From an uncultured Bacteroidales bacterium (GTDB taxonomy: Bacteria > Bacteroidota > Bacteroidia > Bacteroidales > UBA932), in contig CALVAC010000005.1 of NCBI GenBank assembly GCA_944325435.1, forward strand, positions 1 through 64,000: a DNA stretch of 64,000 nt. Direction: 5' to 3'. Below the pieces are notes generated by a model. The model was not told where the DNA came from. It ran no database searches and saw nothing but the letters and a program-made list of their open reading frames with translations. The position numbers and the translations under genes were made by a program. The stretch's first letter is position 1. Every line of letters begins with the position of its first letter. Shown here piece by piece: positions 17,733 through 27,085 of the stretch.

Positions 17733-19502
17733 CTATCTGATGTCTATTTCGTATGGCATACGGGCATATACCTGGCCTGTCATATTTTCATCCCAGTCTC
17801 TGAATGCGGTCTCTACGGCTTCAAGCGGTGTGCCCTTGAAGATGGCTGCTTCCTGTCCGAACATTCCCATCAGCATGTCCATAGTGGTCATAGGTTTCGG
17901 ATATTCGGCTATCTGCCATGAACTGATGTCCGTATTTGCACTGCCGGTCAGGGAAATGGCGTATGCTACGGCATCCTCCAGCCCTCCTATCCGGTCCACA
18001 AGTCCTTTGTCGAGGGCATCTGTGCCTGCCCATACGCGTCCCTGGGCAATTTCGTCTACATATGCCTTGTCAAGTCCGCGCCCTTCAGCTACAATGGAGG
18101 TGAAGGTGTCATAGATGTCCTCCACAGATTCCTGCATATATGCAATTTCATCCGTGTCCAGGGCTCTCATACCGGAGTACATGTCCCCGTGCCTGTTTGA
18201 ACTGATGGTTGTCATTCGGATACCGATCTTGTCCACGGTCTTGCCGAAGTCCGGAATCATACTGAATACACCGATGGAACCTGTCAGAGTGGATGCATCC
18301 GAGAATATGTAGTCACAGCTGTTCGATATCCAGTATCCGCCCGAGGCTGCATAGCTGCCGTATGAAGCTACCACCGGTTTCACTTCTCTGGTAATGTCTA
18401 TCTCGTCCTTTATCTTGGCTGAAGCCAGCACGCTTCCTCCCGGAGAATTTACCCTGAGCACGACAGCCTTGACCGTGGAGTCTCTTCTCGCATCCGCTAT
18501 CATTGCCGCGAACCGGTCCCCGGCCACCTGTTCCTTTCCTGCCCCATCCATTATGTCACCGTTGGCATAGATGATTGCAATCCGGTCATCTGCCTTGTAG
18601 TTCGGAAGGACTTTGGCGGCCGCATAGTCGGTGAGGGATATCTGATGGATGTCTTCAATCCTGTCCGCTCCGTACAGACCGCAAAGCCGTTCCCTTAGTT
18701 CTTCCCTTGTCATCAGTTCATCGACGAGGCCGTGTCCGAGGAAATCCTCAGGGGAGTTGAGGCTGAGGTTGTCCACGAGGGCATTGAACTCTTCGGTGGA
18801 CATCCCCCTGGATGCGGCCATCCTGTCGGCCCAGCCTTTCCACAGAGAGTTGACCATCACCTGGTTCTGTTCCCTGTTCTCCGGACTTATGCTGTTGCGT
18901 ATGAACATCTCTCCTGCGGATTTGTATTTCCCGTGCCTTATAAGCTGTACATTGATACCCAGCCTGTCGAGGATGTCCTTCAGGAACATCTGCCGGCTCG
19001 AGAAGCCTGTCAGCATGTTCATCCCTCCGTCATAGCTGGACATGAATATCTTGTCAGATACAGATGCCAGGTAGTATGAGGAATTGGATGGTGTCTCGAT
19101 GAATGATATGATGGCTTTCCCGCTGGCGCGGAACCTTTCCAGGGCTGTCCTGAGCTCTTCGATGCCTCCCATCTCTCCGGCTGTTCCATCCGGCTTGAGG
19201 TAGATGAACCTGACGGCCGGGTCGAGGGCTGCCTCCTGTATTGCCCGTACAGCTGTCCAGATACCGACGGATGCCCGCGTCTCGCCTTCAAGCATGCCTT
19301 TTATGTCGGCAGGGGCGGCCTGCTCGGCAAGAACTATCTTTGACATGTCTATGGTAAGGATGCCTTCACGCGGCATAACCGGCTGCGGGCTTCCGAGAGC
19401 TGCCAGAGACCCTATTATGCCCAAGGCGATGAATGTGAGCACTGCTCCTGTGACCAGACAGCCGAGAATGGCTGCAAGAGTCATTTTAACGAAATCTTTC
19501 AT
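17733..19502 (-). CDS. sppA: Signal peptide peptidase SppA, 67-kDa type
   Basis: SppA is an inner-membrane serine protease that degrades cleaved signal peptides. The 589-residue protein has an N-terminal membrane anchor (AILGCLVTGAVLTFIALGII) and the two-domain long form. The catalytic Lys candidate is in RHGKYKSAGEMF in the first half. The Ser nucleophile candidate is in ASYGSYAASGGYWIS in the second half, preceded by the oxyanion region LRVNSPGGSVLASAK. It is convergent with tilS (32-base gap) and divergent from the barrel gene at 19597. A -7 box lies 17 bases upstream of the ATG. Confidence 0.95.
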   Translation of the reverse strand: MKDFVKMTLAAILGCLVTGAVLTFIALGIIGSLAALGSPQPVMPREGILTIDMSKIVLAEQAAPADIKGMLEGETRASVGIWTAVRAIQEAALDPAVRFIYLKPDGTAGEMGGIEELRTALERFRASGKAIISFIETPSNSSYYLASVSDKIFMSSYDGGMNMLTGFSSRQMFLKDILDRLGINVQLIRHGKYKSAGEMFIRNSISPENREQNQVMVNSLWKGWADRMAASRGMSTEEFNALVDNLSLNSPEDFLGHGLVDELMTREELRERLCGLYGADRIEDIHQISLTDYAAAKVLPNYKADDRIAIIYANGDIMDGAGKEQVAGDRFAAMIADARRDSTVKAVVLRVNSPGGSVLASAKIKDEIDITREVKPVVASYGSYAASGGYWISNSCDYIFSDASTLTGSIGVFSMIPDFGKTVDKIGIRMTTISSNRHGDMYSGMRALDTDEIAYMQESVEDIYDTFTSIVAEGRGLDKAYVDEIAQGRVWAGTDALDKGLVDRIGGLEDAVAYAISLTGSANTDISSWQIAEYPKPMTTMDMLMGMFGQEAAIFKGTPLEAVETAFRDWDENMTGQVYARMPYEIDIR

Positions 19503-19518
19503 GTATTGTCATTTCTTA

Positions 19519-19526
19519 CAAATGTA
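19519..19526 (-). promoter_or_regulatory. Candidate -7 box for sppA
   Basis: On the minus strand TACATTTG fits TAnnTTTG and lies 16 bases before the sppA ATG, predicting a very short leader. No -33 match was found at the right distance. Confidence 0.45.
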
Positions 19527-19568
19527 GTGATTTTATGGCATATCCTGCCTGCCGTATATCTTTTTTTG

Positions 19569-19576
19569 TAAATTTG
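19569..19576 (+). promoter_or_regulatory. Candidate -7 box for the barrel-nfnAB genes
   Basis: TAAATTTG fits the TAnnTTTG consensus and lies 20 bases before the ATG at 19597. No -33 element is evident. Confidence 0.45.
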
Positions 19577-19596
19577 CATATTTGCGTCAAGAAACG

Positions 19597-21369
19597 ATGA
19601 TTGGCAATAGGCTACATATTCTGACTGTAACATTGTTGCTGTCAATGTCATATACGGATATCTCCGCACAGGGGACCGTGTGCGGAGGGGACGGGGGCGG
19701 ATATCCAGTATCTTCCGATGGGAAGCCTCTTTCTCTGGATGCGTCCATCAGGACCGATACGGAGTTGGATTTCAGTGTCGCGTCTTCGCTGGATGTCGGT
19801 AAGGGCTGGAACACTTCGCTTCTCGGCGGTTTTTCCGGCAATTTCAGGACTTTCGACTTCAACGGGGATGGGTATATGGATGCCCCTGACATGCTGCGCT
19901 TCAACCTTTCCAACGGCTGGACTTTCCGTGCCTCCGACGGTGTGCAGGTGAGGTTCGGGGCCGGCGCCATGCAGGATACGGAGAGAGGCGGCCAGCAGGG
20001 TTATGACTGCAATGCATATATGGATATGATGCGCGACAGGGACTGGAATCAACAGCTGCCGTGGGGGTCGTACACCAGGGACCGTTCTGTCGGCGGCTAT
20101 GTCGAGACTTCTGTGCCTCTGGCTTCCGATGGCGCGGGGGGCTTTACGGTGATGGCTGACTATACATATTATGACAGGGACTCTTGGGCGGGAGGTACGG
20201 AATACCTCTCGGGGCATCATTCTGCAGGGATGGACATTATGTACAGGAACGACATCTCCGAGAGACACTCTTTTGCGGCAGGACTTTCCGGTGCATACGA
20301 CAGTTATGAGGAGAGTTTCCTCAGGCTTCTGACCACGGTGACCCAGGGTGCCGGTGAGGCTGTGGCGACGGATTATGCGTCAGCCGGGATTTTCGGGAAA
20401 TATACTTTCAGGTACGGGAAGAAACTTGTGGCTTCAGGCAGCGTCAGGGGCGACTGGTACAGCAGGACCGGTGACAGCAGGCCGCATTTCAGGGTTTCGC
20501 CTGAACTGGAGGTGAGATATTCTCCCAATGAAATGTTTGTCCTACATCTCGGAGGGGGCAGGAAACTGGGATATGAAGTTCCTCTGATGGACAATCCGGG
20601 AGTGTTTTTCACCGGTAAGACCTTTATGGGTGACTGGTCGTCACACATCCTGGAAGACGCATGGACATACGGAGGGGACATGACGGTCAGTCTGCCGTTC
20701 GGGGCATCTTCTGACACCTATCTCAAGATAGGATATTACAGGACACGGTTCATGCAGCAGTCGGTCGTTGATTACGAGTACGGCAATTCCGTTGCCAATG
20801 CTACTCAGATATGGTTCTACGCCCTGGATGGGAAGAGGTCGTATTCCGACACTTTCCGCATAGTGTTCAATGTGTTGCCGCTCGAGCGTTTTTCGGTGAA
20901 GGCAGCATTCCGCTACACGAATGCGATGATTGAGATGAAAGGGTATGAGTATCCTGTGGAGAAGCCTCTGACAAGCCGCTTCAGGGGTGTCCTGGACTTG
21001 AAGTATGCCACACGTATGGACAAATGGACATTCGGGGTCACGGCCTCTGTCAACGGGCCGTCGAGGGTGTACAGTTTCATGGAGGATGATGTGGATGAGG
21101 ACGGGAGTCTAATCTACAGGAACGGGCAGACTCCGGTGTACCCGATGCTGGATTGCAGAATCACCAGAAGGCTCGGCATGGTCGAGCTGTATGTCGGAGG
21201 GGAGAACCTGACCGGTTTCAGGCAGAAGCATGTCATACTCGGCAGCGTGAAGGATGATTCCGGTGTGGTTTCTGCACGGCAGCCGTCATTCGATGCAAGC
21301 GCCGTATGGGGGCCGCTGATGGGAGTGAAGATATATGCAGGTGTCAGGTTCAGCCTGCAGGAGCGATGA
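19597..21369 (+). CDS. TonB-receptor-like outer-membrane barrel lacking a plug domain
   Basis: The ATG at 19597 gives 590 residues with a signal peptide (HILTVTLLLSMSYTDISAQG). The mature part consists of amphipathic strands. It ends with features of TonB-dependent receptor barrels: ELYVGGENLTGFRQKHVILG, SFDASAVWGPLMGVKIYAG and the terminal aromatic pattern VRFSLQ. There is no carboxypeptidase-like domain, no TonB box and no plug between signal and barrel, and the 94-base upstream gap holds no remnant of one. It may be a genuine plug-less porin derived from such a receptor. It lies 22 bases before nfnA and may be co-transcribed. A TTG at 19582 extends the frame 5 codons but leaves the signal peptide less standard. 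Confidence 0.65.
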   Translation: MIGNRLHILTVTLLLSMSYTDISAQGTVCGGDGGGYPVSSDGKPLSLDASIRTDTELDFSVASSLDVGKGWNTSLLGGFSGNFRTFDFNGDGYMDAPDMLRFNLSNGWTFRASDGVQVRFGAGAMQDTERGGQQGYDCNAYMDMMRDRDWNQQLPWGSYTRDRSVGGYVETSVPLASDGAGGFTVMADYTYYDRDSWAGGTEYLSGHHSAGMDIMYRNDISERHSFAAGLSGAYDSYEESFLRLLTTVTQGAGEAVATDYASAGIFGKYTFRYGKKLVASGSVRGDWYSRTGDSRPHFRVSPELEVRYSPNEMFVLHLGGGRKLGYEVPLMDNPGVFFTGKTFMGDWSSHILEDAWTYGGDMTVSLPFGASSDTYLKIGYYRTRFMQQSVVDYEYGNSVANATQIWFYALDGKRSYSDTFRIVFNVLPLERFSVKAAFRYTNAMIEMKGYEYPVEKPLTSRFRGVLDLKYATRMDKWTFGVTASVNGPSRVYSFMEDDVDEDGSLIYRNGQTPVYPMLDCRITRRLGMVELYVGGENLTGFRQKHVILGSVKDDSGVVSARQPSFDASAVWGPLMGVKIYAGVRFSLQER

Positions 21370-21391
21370 TTTATGACAGAAAACAGGAGAT

Positions 21392-22267
21392 ATGTTCAGG
21401 ATTGTAAAGAAAGAAAAGCTTAATCCTGTAGTGTACAGGATGGAGGTGGAGGCCCCGAGGATAGCGGCATCTGCGCATCCGGGCCAGTTCCTGATTGTCA
21501 GGACCGAGGAGAAAGGGGAGAGGGTACCCCTGACCATAAGCGACTATGATCCGCTGAAGGGGACTGTGACTATAGTCACTCAGGAGATCGGGGCATCGAC
21601 AGAGGACATCTGCTCGTTTGAGGAAGGCCAGGCCTTCGCCGATGTTGTGGGGCCTCTCGGAATGCCGTCGGATTTTGTGGATATGGAGGAAGACGAACTT
21701 GCAGGCCAGAGATATGTGTTCATTGCGGGCGGTGTGGGGACTGCTCCTGTCTATCCTCAGGTGAAATGGCTCCATTCGAGAGGTGTGGCTGTGGATGTCA
21801 TAATAGGGGCGAAGACATCTGAACTTCTGATATACAGGGAGGAGATGGCAGGGTATTGCGACAACCTCTATGTATGTACGGATGATGGCTCGGAAGGATT
21901 CCACGGGATGGTGACCGGTATGCTCGAGAATCTGGTTCTGGAGCAGGGAAAGCGTTACACCAGGGCGGTGGCCATCGGCCCGATGGTCATGATGAAGTTC
22001 GCATCCCTGACCGCCAGGAGACTGGGACTTCCTATAGTCGTGAGCCTGAATACCTTGATGGTCGATGGAACTGGGATGTGCGGGGCATGCAGGGTGACTG
22101 TCGGGGGAAAGGTAAGGTTCGCCTGTGTCGAGGGGCCGGAATTCGATGGCTATGAGGTGGATTTCGATGAGGCGATGCGCCGTCAGGGCATGTACCGTCA
22201 GGAAGAGAAGACGGCAGAGCCTCATGTCTGCAGGATAGACCTTAGAAGCGGTACGGCGCAGGAATGA
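21392..22267 (+). CDS. nfnA: NfnA: FAD/[2Fe-2S] small subunit of NADH-dependent ferredoxin:NADP+ oxidoreductase
   Basis: This 291-residue protein belongs to the dihydroorotate dehydrogenase electron-transfer/ferredoxin-NADP reductase family. It has the FAD domain (HPGQFLIVRTEEKGERVPLTISDYD), the NAD-binding start FIAGGVGTAPVYPQVK, and the iron-sulfur loop DGTGMCGACRVTVGG with a later Cys in RFACVEGP. With the next gene it forms the NfnAB/SudAB pair, which in anaerobes couples NADH and reduced ferredoxin to NADP+ reduction by flavin-based bifurcation, or acts as sulfide dehydrogenase. AGGAGAT lies immediately before the ATG. Confidence 0.88.
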   Translation: MFRIVKKEKLNPVVYRMEVEAPRIAASAHPGQFLIVRTEEKGERVPLTISDYDPLKGTVTIVTQEIGASTEDICSFEEGQAFADVVGPLGMPSDFVDMEEDELAGQRYVFIAGGVGTAPVYPQVKWLHSRGVAVDVIIGAKTSELLIYREEMAGYCDNLYVCTDDGSEGFHGMVTGMLENLVLEQGKRYTRAVAIGPMVMMKFASLTARRLGLPIVVSLNTLMVDGTGMCGACRVTVGGKVRFACVEGPEFDGYEVDFDEAMRRQGMYRQEEKTAEPHVCRIDLRSGTAQE

Positions 22268-22337
22268 ATACCCGGCCGGAATCCGAATCAAATCATGATA
22301 AAATCAGTTTGCTGACTTTTAAACAGGAGATATAGAA

Positions 22338-23732
22338 ATGGCGGAAAGGATACCCAGGGTGCCTGCAAGGGAGCAGGACCCGAAAGTGAGGGCCACCAAT
22401 TTTGATGAGGTGTGCCTGGGATATGATGTAAAGGATGCTATGAGGGAGGCTTCGCGGTGTCTGCATTGCAGGAATCCCCGTTGCGTGGCATCGTGTCCGG
22501 TGAATATAAAGATACCGCAGTTCATTGCCTGTGTAGCGTCCGGGGATTTTGCCCGGGCTGCAGCTGTGATTGCGGAGGATTCATCCTTGCCTGCCGTATG
22601 TGGCAGGGTGTGTCCGCAGGAGACGCAGTGTGAGGGCAGCTGTATCCTCGGGGTCAAGGGCGAGCCGGTGGCGATAGGTCAGCTCGAGCGGTTTGTGGCT
22701 GACTGGAACAGGGAGAATATGGCTGTCCGGCCATCTCCTTCTCCATCGAACGGATACCGTGTGGCTGTGATAGGAAGCGGCCCGGCCGGACTCGCGTGCG
22801 CATCCGACCTTGCGAAGATGGGCTATGATGTGACTGTGTTCGAGGCTCTCCACAAGCCGGGCGGGGTGCTTGAATACGGGATACCGGAGTTCAGGCTGCC
22901 GAAAGAGAGGGTGGTGAAGCCGGAGATAGATGATGTGCGTTCGCTCGGGGTGAAGATAGTGACGGATGTGGTGGCAGGAAGGACTGTCACAGTGGATTCC
23001 CTGCTGGACAGGGAGGGTTTTTCTGCCGTATTCATCGGGTCCGGGGCTGGCCTTCCGAGGTTTATGGGGATACCAGGCGAGAACCTGAACGGGGTCTTTT
23101 CCGCCAACGAGTTCCTTACGAGGAACAATCTGATGAAGGCATACAGGGATGACTATATGACTCCGGTGATAAAAGGGCACAGGGTCGTGGTTGTCGGAGG
23201 CGGTAATGTGGCAATGGATGCCGCCCGCACAGCACTTCGGCTCGGTTCCGAAACCACCATCGTGTACAGGCGGACAGAGAATGAGCTTCCTGCCCGCCGC
23301 GAGGAGGTCCACCACGCCAAGGATGAGGGTGTCGGGTTCATGATGCTGACCAATCCCGTGGAGATACTCGGAGATGAACGAGGCTGGGTCCGCTCCATAA
23401 GGTGCATAAGGATGGAACTCGGAGAGCCGGATGCGAGCGGCCGACGTTCCCCTGTCCCCGTCCCGGGTTCGGAGTTCGAGATAGAGACAGATGAAGTTAT
23501 CATGGCTCTGGGAACATCCCCGAATCCTCTGATTGCAGGCACGACCGCCGGGCTGGAGACCACACGCAGAGGCTGCATTGCCGCCGATGAGGATGGCGCG
23601 ACATCACGTCCGGGTGTATTCGCCGGAGGGGATGCCGTCACCGGTGCTGCTACCGTCATCCTCGCCATGGGGGCCGGCCGCAGGGCTGCGGCCTCCATTG
23701 ACAGATACATCCGCGGCAAGGAAGAGAAGTAG
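22338..23732 (+). CDS. nfnB: NfnB: glutamate-synthase-small-subunit-like large subunit
   Basis: This 464-residue soluble flavoprotein is often annotated GltA or glutamate synthase small chain. It carries two N-terminal [4Fe-4S] cysteine sets, Cys41/44/49/53 in CLHCRNPRCVASCP and Cys88/92/98/102 in CGRVCPQETQCEGSC. An FAD motif VAVIGSGPAGLACASDLA near residue 145 and an NADP-type motif VVVVGGGNVAMDAARTALRL follow. No glutamate synthase large subunit gene is near, and the partner is nfnA 70 bases upstream, so a transhydrogenase role is favoured. An AGGAG at 22325-22329 lies at good Shine-Dalgarno distance from the ATG. Confidence 0.88.
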   Translation: MAERIPRVPAREQDPKVRATNFDEVCLGYDVKDAMREASRCLHCRNPRCVASCPVNIKIPQFIACVASGDFARAAAVIAEDSSLPAVCGRVCPQETQCEGSCILGVKGEPVAIGQLERFVADWNRENMAVRPSPSPSNGYRVAVIGSGPAGLACASDLAKMGYDVTVFEALHKPGGVLEYGIPEFRLPKERVVKPEIDDVRSLGVKIVTDVVAGRTVTVDSLLDREGFSAVFIGSGAGLPRFMGIPGENLNGVFSANEFLTRNNLMKAYRDDYMTPVIKGHRVVVVGGGNVAMDAARTALRLGSETTIVYRRTENELPARREEVHHAKDEGVGFMMLTNPVEILGDERGWVRSIRCIRMELGEPDASGRRSPVPVPGSEFEIETDEVIMALGTSPNPLIAGTTAGLETTRRGCIAADEDGATSRPGVFAGGDAVTGAATVILAMGAGRRAAASIDRYIRGKEEK

Positions 23733-23851
23733 CATCCGAATGTATCTGCAGATATCCGGAAAATCACGCCGACCTGTGCAACACTTCTGACCGGCATTGC
23801 ATCTATATGTCGTGTTTTCAGAATATTGTGTTTCATTAAAGTTGTCGTGAG

Positions 23852-23941
23852 ATGAAAGAATTGATGCTTGAATTCGGGAAAAGGGTCGGGGCTTTCCTGG
23901 TGGTGGCTCTGGTTCTTTCGTCATTTGTAATATTGTCATAG
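23852..23941 (+). CDS. 29-residue single-pass membrane peptide
   Basis: An ATG at 23852 opens a short frame, MKELMLEFGKR followed by a hydrophobic stretch (VGAFLVVALVLSSFVILS), ending at TAG 23939-23941. The peptide has one likely membrane helix with a charged N-terminus. Its stop ends one base before the ATG of the DUF4954 gene, a spacing typical of translational coupling. Too little sequence exists to assign a family. It might be a small partner of the DUF4954 protein or a leader peptide. Confidence 0.45.
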   Translation: MKELMLEFGKRVGAFLVVALVLSSFVILS

Positions 23942-23942
23942 G

Positions 23943-25934
23943 ATGGCAGATTATCGTCCGCTTGCGCCGGAGGAGATTGTCCGGCTCAAAGCCCAGATGT
24001 GTACGGCATCTGACTGGTCCCAGATAGAGGTGGCAGAGGATTTCAGTACCGAACATGTCCTGTATACCAGATTCTCTGGACGGATACGCATCGGTACATT
24101 CAAAAAGGAATTCATATTGGCCGGAGGCATGAGAAAGCATTCCGGCCTTTATCATGCGACCCTGCACAATGTCACTGTAGGGAATGACTGCTGTATAGAG
24201 AATGTCAAGAACTATATAGCGAATTATGACATTGGCAGCGGCACTTTCATAGAGAATGTCGACATAATACTGACGGATGGGCAGAGCAGTTTCGGCAACG
24301 GGGTGGAGGTCTCCGTCCTGAACGAGACCGGTGGCCGTGAGGTTATGATATATGACCGTCTGTCGGCCCAGCAGGCATATATTATGGCTCTGTACAGGCA
24401 CAGGCCTGCCCTGGTGACGGCAATGAGACGGATTATAGGGGATTATGTCGCTTCTGTGTCGGCTTCTGTAGGCACCATAGGCTCGGATGTGATGATTGCG
24501 GATGCAGGATATATAAAGAATGTCAGGATAGGGGACTGCTGCAAGATTGAGGGGACTGCACGGCTCAAGAACGGAAGCATAAACAGCAACCGTGAGGCTC
24601 CTGTCCATATCGGTGTGGGTGTGATTGGGGATGATTTCATTATTTCCAGCGGCTCTTCAGTCGAGGATGGGGTGACGTTCTCGAGATGCTTCATCGGTCA
24701 GGCGTGCAGGCTCGGCCATACATATTCCGCATCCGACTCCCTCTTTTTCAGCAATTGCCAGGGGGAGAACGGTGAGGCCTGCGCGATATTCGCCGGACCT
24801 TTCACAGTGACTCACCACAAGTCCACCCTCCTGATAGCGGGAATGTTCTCTTTCATGAATGCCGGATCAGGCTCCAACCAGAGCAACCATATGTACAAGC
24901 TCGGGCCGATACACCAGGGAATCATGGAGAGGGGAGCCAAGACTTCCTCGGACTCATACCTCCTGTGGCCGGCCAAGATAGGGGCATTCTCTCTTGTGAT
25001 GGGAAGGCATGTGTCGCATCTGGACACATCCAACCTGCCTTTTTCCTATCTTATCGAACAGCAGAGCACATCCTATATTTTCCCGGGAGTGAACCTCAAG
25101 AGCGTGGGAACAATAAGGGACGCGAAGAAATGGCCGAAGCGAGATGGCAGGACGGATCCGGACAGGTTGGACTGCATCAACTATAACCTGCTCAGCCCGT
25201 TTACCATACAGAAGATGTTCAATGCTGTCAGGATTCTCAGGAAGATAATGTCGGCATCCGGTGATGTGTCGGATGTGTATTCTTATATGGGTGCAAAGAT
25301 CCGTAATTCATCACTGAAGAAAGGGTTGCGTTACTACAATATGGCAATCAACAAGTTCCTCGGGAATTCCGTGATCAAGAGGCTCGAAGGGATACAGTTC
25401 GGCAGCGATAGCCAGATACGTGACAGGTTCAGGCCTGATACGGCGAAAGGAACGGGCGACTGGGTGGATGTTTCAGGAATGATAGCCCCGAAGTCAGAGA
25501 TAGAGTCTCTGCTGGATGACATAGAGAACGGATGGATTTCGGATGTGGGGCAGCTCCATTCACGCTTTGTGGACATACATTCCCATTATTATGAGTATGA
25601 GTGGACGTGGGCATACGGCAAGATACAGTCTTTCTATGGCATCTCTCCTGAGGATATAACTGCAGAAGATGTCATAAGGATAGTGGAACAGTGGAAGGAT
25701 GCTGTTGTAGGCCTGGACAGGATGGTCTACGAAGATGCAAGGAAGGAGTTTTCCCTGTCATCCATGACAAGTTTCGGTGCAGACGGGGATGCGGACACGA
25801 GAAGTCTGGATTTTGTAGAGGTGCGCGGCGGACAGTTCGAGTCCAACCCGTTCGTAGTGGAGACACTCGACCATATAAGAAGAAAAACGGAGCTGGGAGA
25901 TGAACTCATCTCCCGGCTCCGTAAAATCTCCTGA
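23943..25934 (+). CDS. DUF4954 left-handed beta-helix protein
   Basis: This 663-residue cytosolic protein is of the DUF4954 family found in Bacteroidetes. The middle has hexapeptide-like turns (for example ADAGYIKNVRIGDCCKIEG and GVGVIGDDFIISSGSSVEDG) that predict a left-handed beta-helix like nucleotide-sugar acyl- or pyrophosphorylases. The C-terminal third is mostly helical. No catalytic function is established for the family. It lies one base behind a small membrane-peptide ORF and is convergent with purC. Its last 16 codons also encode, on the other strand, the terminator of purC. Confidence 0.85.
   Translation: MADYRPLAPEEIVRLKAQMCTASDWSQIEVAEDFSTEHVLYTRFSGRIRIGTFKKEFILAGGMRKHSGLYHATLHNVTVGNDCCIENVKNYIANYDIGSGTFIENVDIILTDGQSSFGNGVEVSVLNETGGREVMIYDRLSAQQAYIMALYRHRPALVTAMRRIIGDYVASVSASVGTIGSDVMIADAGYIKNVRIGDCCKIEGTARLKNGSINSNREAPVHIGVGVIGDDFIISSGSSVEDGVTFSRCFIGQACRLGHTYSASDSLFFSNCQGENGEACAIFAGPFTVTHHKSTLLIAGMFSFMNAGSGSNQSNHMYKLGPIHQGIMERGAKTSSDSYLLWPAKIGAFSLVMGRHVSHLDTSNLPFSYLIEQQSTSYIFPGVNLKSVGTIRDAKKWPKRDGRTDPDRLDCINYNLLSPFTIQKMFNAVRILRKIMSASGDVSDVYSYMGAKIRNSSLKKGLRYYNMAINKFLGNSVIKRLEGIQFGSDSQIRDRFRPDTAKGTGDWVDVSGMIAPKSEIESLLDDIENGWISDVGQLHSRFVDIHSHYYEYEWTWAYGKIQSFYGISPEDITAEDVIRIVEQWKDAVVGLDRMVYEDARKEFSLSSMTSFGADGDADTRSLDFVEVRGGQFESNPFVVETLDHIRRKTELGDELISRLRKIS
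25883..25922 (-). terminator. Terminator of purC, embedded in the DUF4954 coding end
   Basis: Bases 25887-25903 and 25906-25922 form a 17-bp stem with one wobble pair and a 2-base loop. On the minus strand it is followed by TTTT (25886-25883), a strong intrinsic terminator about 80 bases past the purC stop. The same bases encode residues near the C-terminus of the DUF4954 protein (KTELGDELISRLRK). Confidence 0.8.
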
Positions 25935-25999
25935 CCATTACGCCTGTCATTCTCCGGCAGCGACAGCCGGTACAGGGCGGATTTGTGATTAATGGACCG

Positions 26000-26956
26000 T
26001 TACTGCAGAGAAGAAATGCATTCAGTCACATTCTTCTCTATGCGGGCGAGTATGTCTGCGGCTGAACCTTCTTCAGCCTTGACGAACTTCTCTCCTGTGA
26101 TGTGCTCGTACAGTTCGATATAGCGCTCGGTAATGCTGGCCACAATTTCGGGAGTCATTTCCGGGACTTTCTGCCCTTCCTGACCCTGGAAGCCGTTGGC
26201 CATCAGCCATTCTCTTACGAATTCCTTGGACAGCTGCCTCTGCCTCTCGCCCTTGGCGAGCCTTTCTTCATATCCGTCTGCATAGAAATACCTTGATGAG
26301 TCCGGCGTGTGTATCTCGTCCATAAGATAGATTACACCGTCTTTCTTGCCGAACTCGTATTTGGTGTCCACAAGGATAAGTCCCATCTTTGCAGCTATCT
26401 CCGTCCCTCTCTGGAACAGTGCTTTTGTATATGCCTCGAGCTTTTCGTAGTCTTCACGGCTTACGAGTCCCGACGCTATGATTTCTTCTTTTGAGATATC
26501 CTCATCGTGTCCTTCGGCAGCCTTTGATGTCGGGGTGATGAGAGGCTCCGGGAATTTCTGGTTCTCCACCATTCCATCCGGCATCTCCATTCCGCAGATG
26601 GTTCTCCTGCCGGCCTTGTATTCCCTCCATGCGTGTCCGGAGAGGTAGCCACGGATGACCATCTCCACCTTGAACGGCTCGCATTTGTGTCCGACGGTCA
26701 CCATCGGGTCAGGGACGGCGATTTTCCAGTTAGGCAGGATGTCTGTCGTGGCATCGAGGAATTTCGCTGCTATCTGGTTGAGCACCTGTCCTTTGTAAGG
26801 GATGCCTTCAGGCAGGACCACATCGAATGCAGAAATCCTGTCAGACACTACCATTACAAGGTATTCGTTCTTGATGTCATAGACATCGCGGACCTTGCCG
26901 ACATATCTGCCGACCTGTCCCGGAAAATTGAAATCGGTCTTTACAATTGCTGCCAT
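26000..26956 (-). CDS. purC: Phosphoribosylaminoimidazole-succinocarboxamide synthase (SAICAR synthase)
   Basis: PurC joins aspartate to CAIR in purine synthesis, using ATP. The ATG at 26956 gives 318 residues ([20 protein letters not shown]), the long SAICAR synthase form. Family motifs are visible: [51 protein letters not shown] and [11 protein letters not shown]. The frame can start two codons earlier at a TTG, but the ATG is preferred. It stands alone, convergent with the DUF4954 gene and ended by the terminator at 25883-25922. Confidence 0.96.
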   Translation of the reverse strand: MAAIVKTDFNFPGQVGRYVGKVRDVYDIKNEYLVMVVSDRISAFDVVLPEGIPYKGQVLNQIAAKFLDATTDILPNWKIAVPDPMVTVGHKCEPFKVEMVIRGYLSGHAWREYKAGRRTICGMEMPDGMVENQKFPEPLITPTSKAAEGHDEDISKEEIIASGLVSREDYEKLEAYTKALFQRGTEIAAKMGLILVDTKYEFGKKDGVIYLMDEIHTPDSSRYFYADGYEERLAKGERQRQLSKEFVREWLMANGFQGQEGQKVPEMTPEIVASITERYIELYEHITGEKFVKAEEGSAADILARIEKNVTECISSLQ

Positions 26957-27029
26957 AATCAAATATGTTGTAAATTATTGTATATCAAGCTTGTGGTTGA
27001 AAATGCCGCAACAGCGCTGAAAATCCGGT

Positions 27030-27037
27030 CAAAAATA
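27030..27037 (-). promoter_or_regulatory. Candidate -7 box for purC
   Basis: On the minus strand TATTTTTG fits TAnnTTTG and lies 73 bases before the purC ATG, in an AT-rich gap. No -33 box was found, and the AT-richness raises the chance of a false match. Confidence 0.35.
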
Positions 27038-27085
27038 CAAAAAATATCAGGATTATCCTTAAAATGTCCCCTGTTCCTGTGCTTC

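Noticed and set aside
22338..23732. Glutamate synthase small chain (GltD/GltA)
   Set aside because: No glutamate synthase large subunit is near, and the adjacent FAD/[2Fe-2S] subunit gene points to NfnAB.
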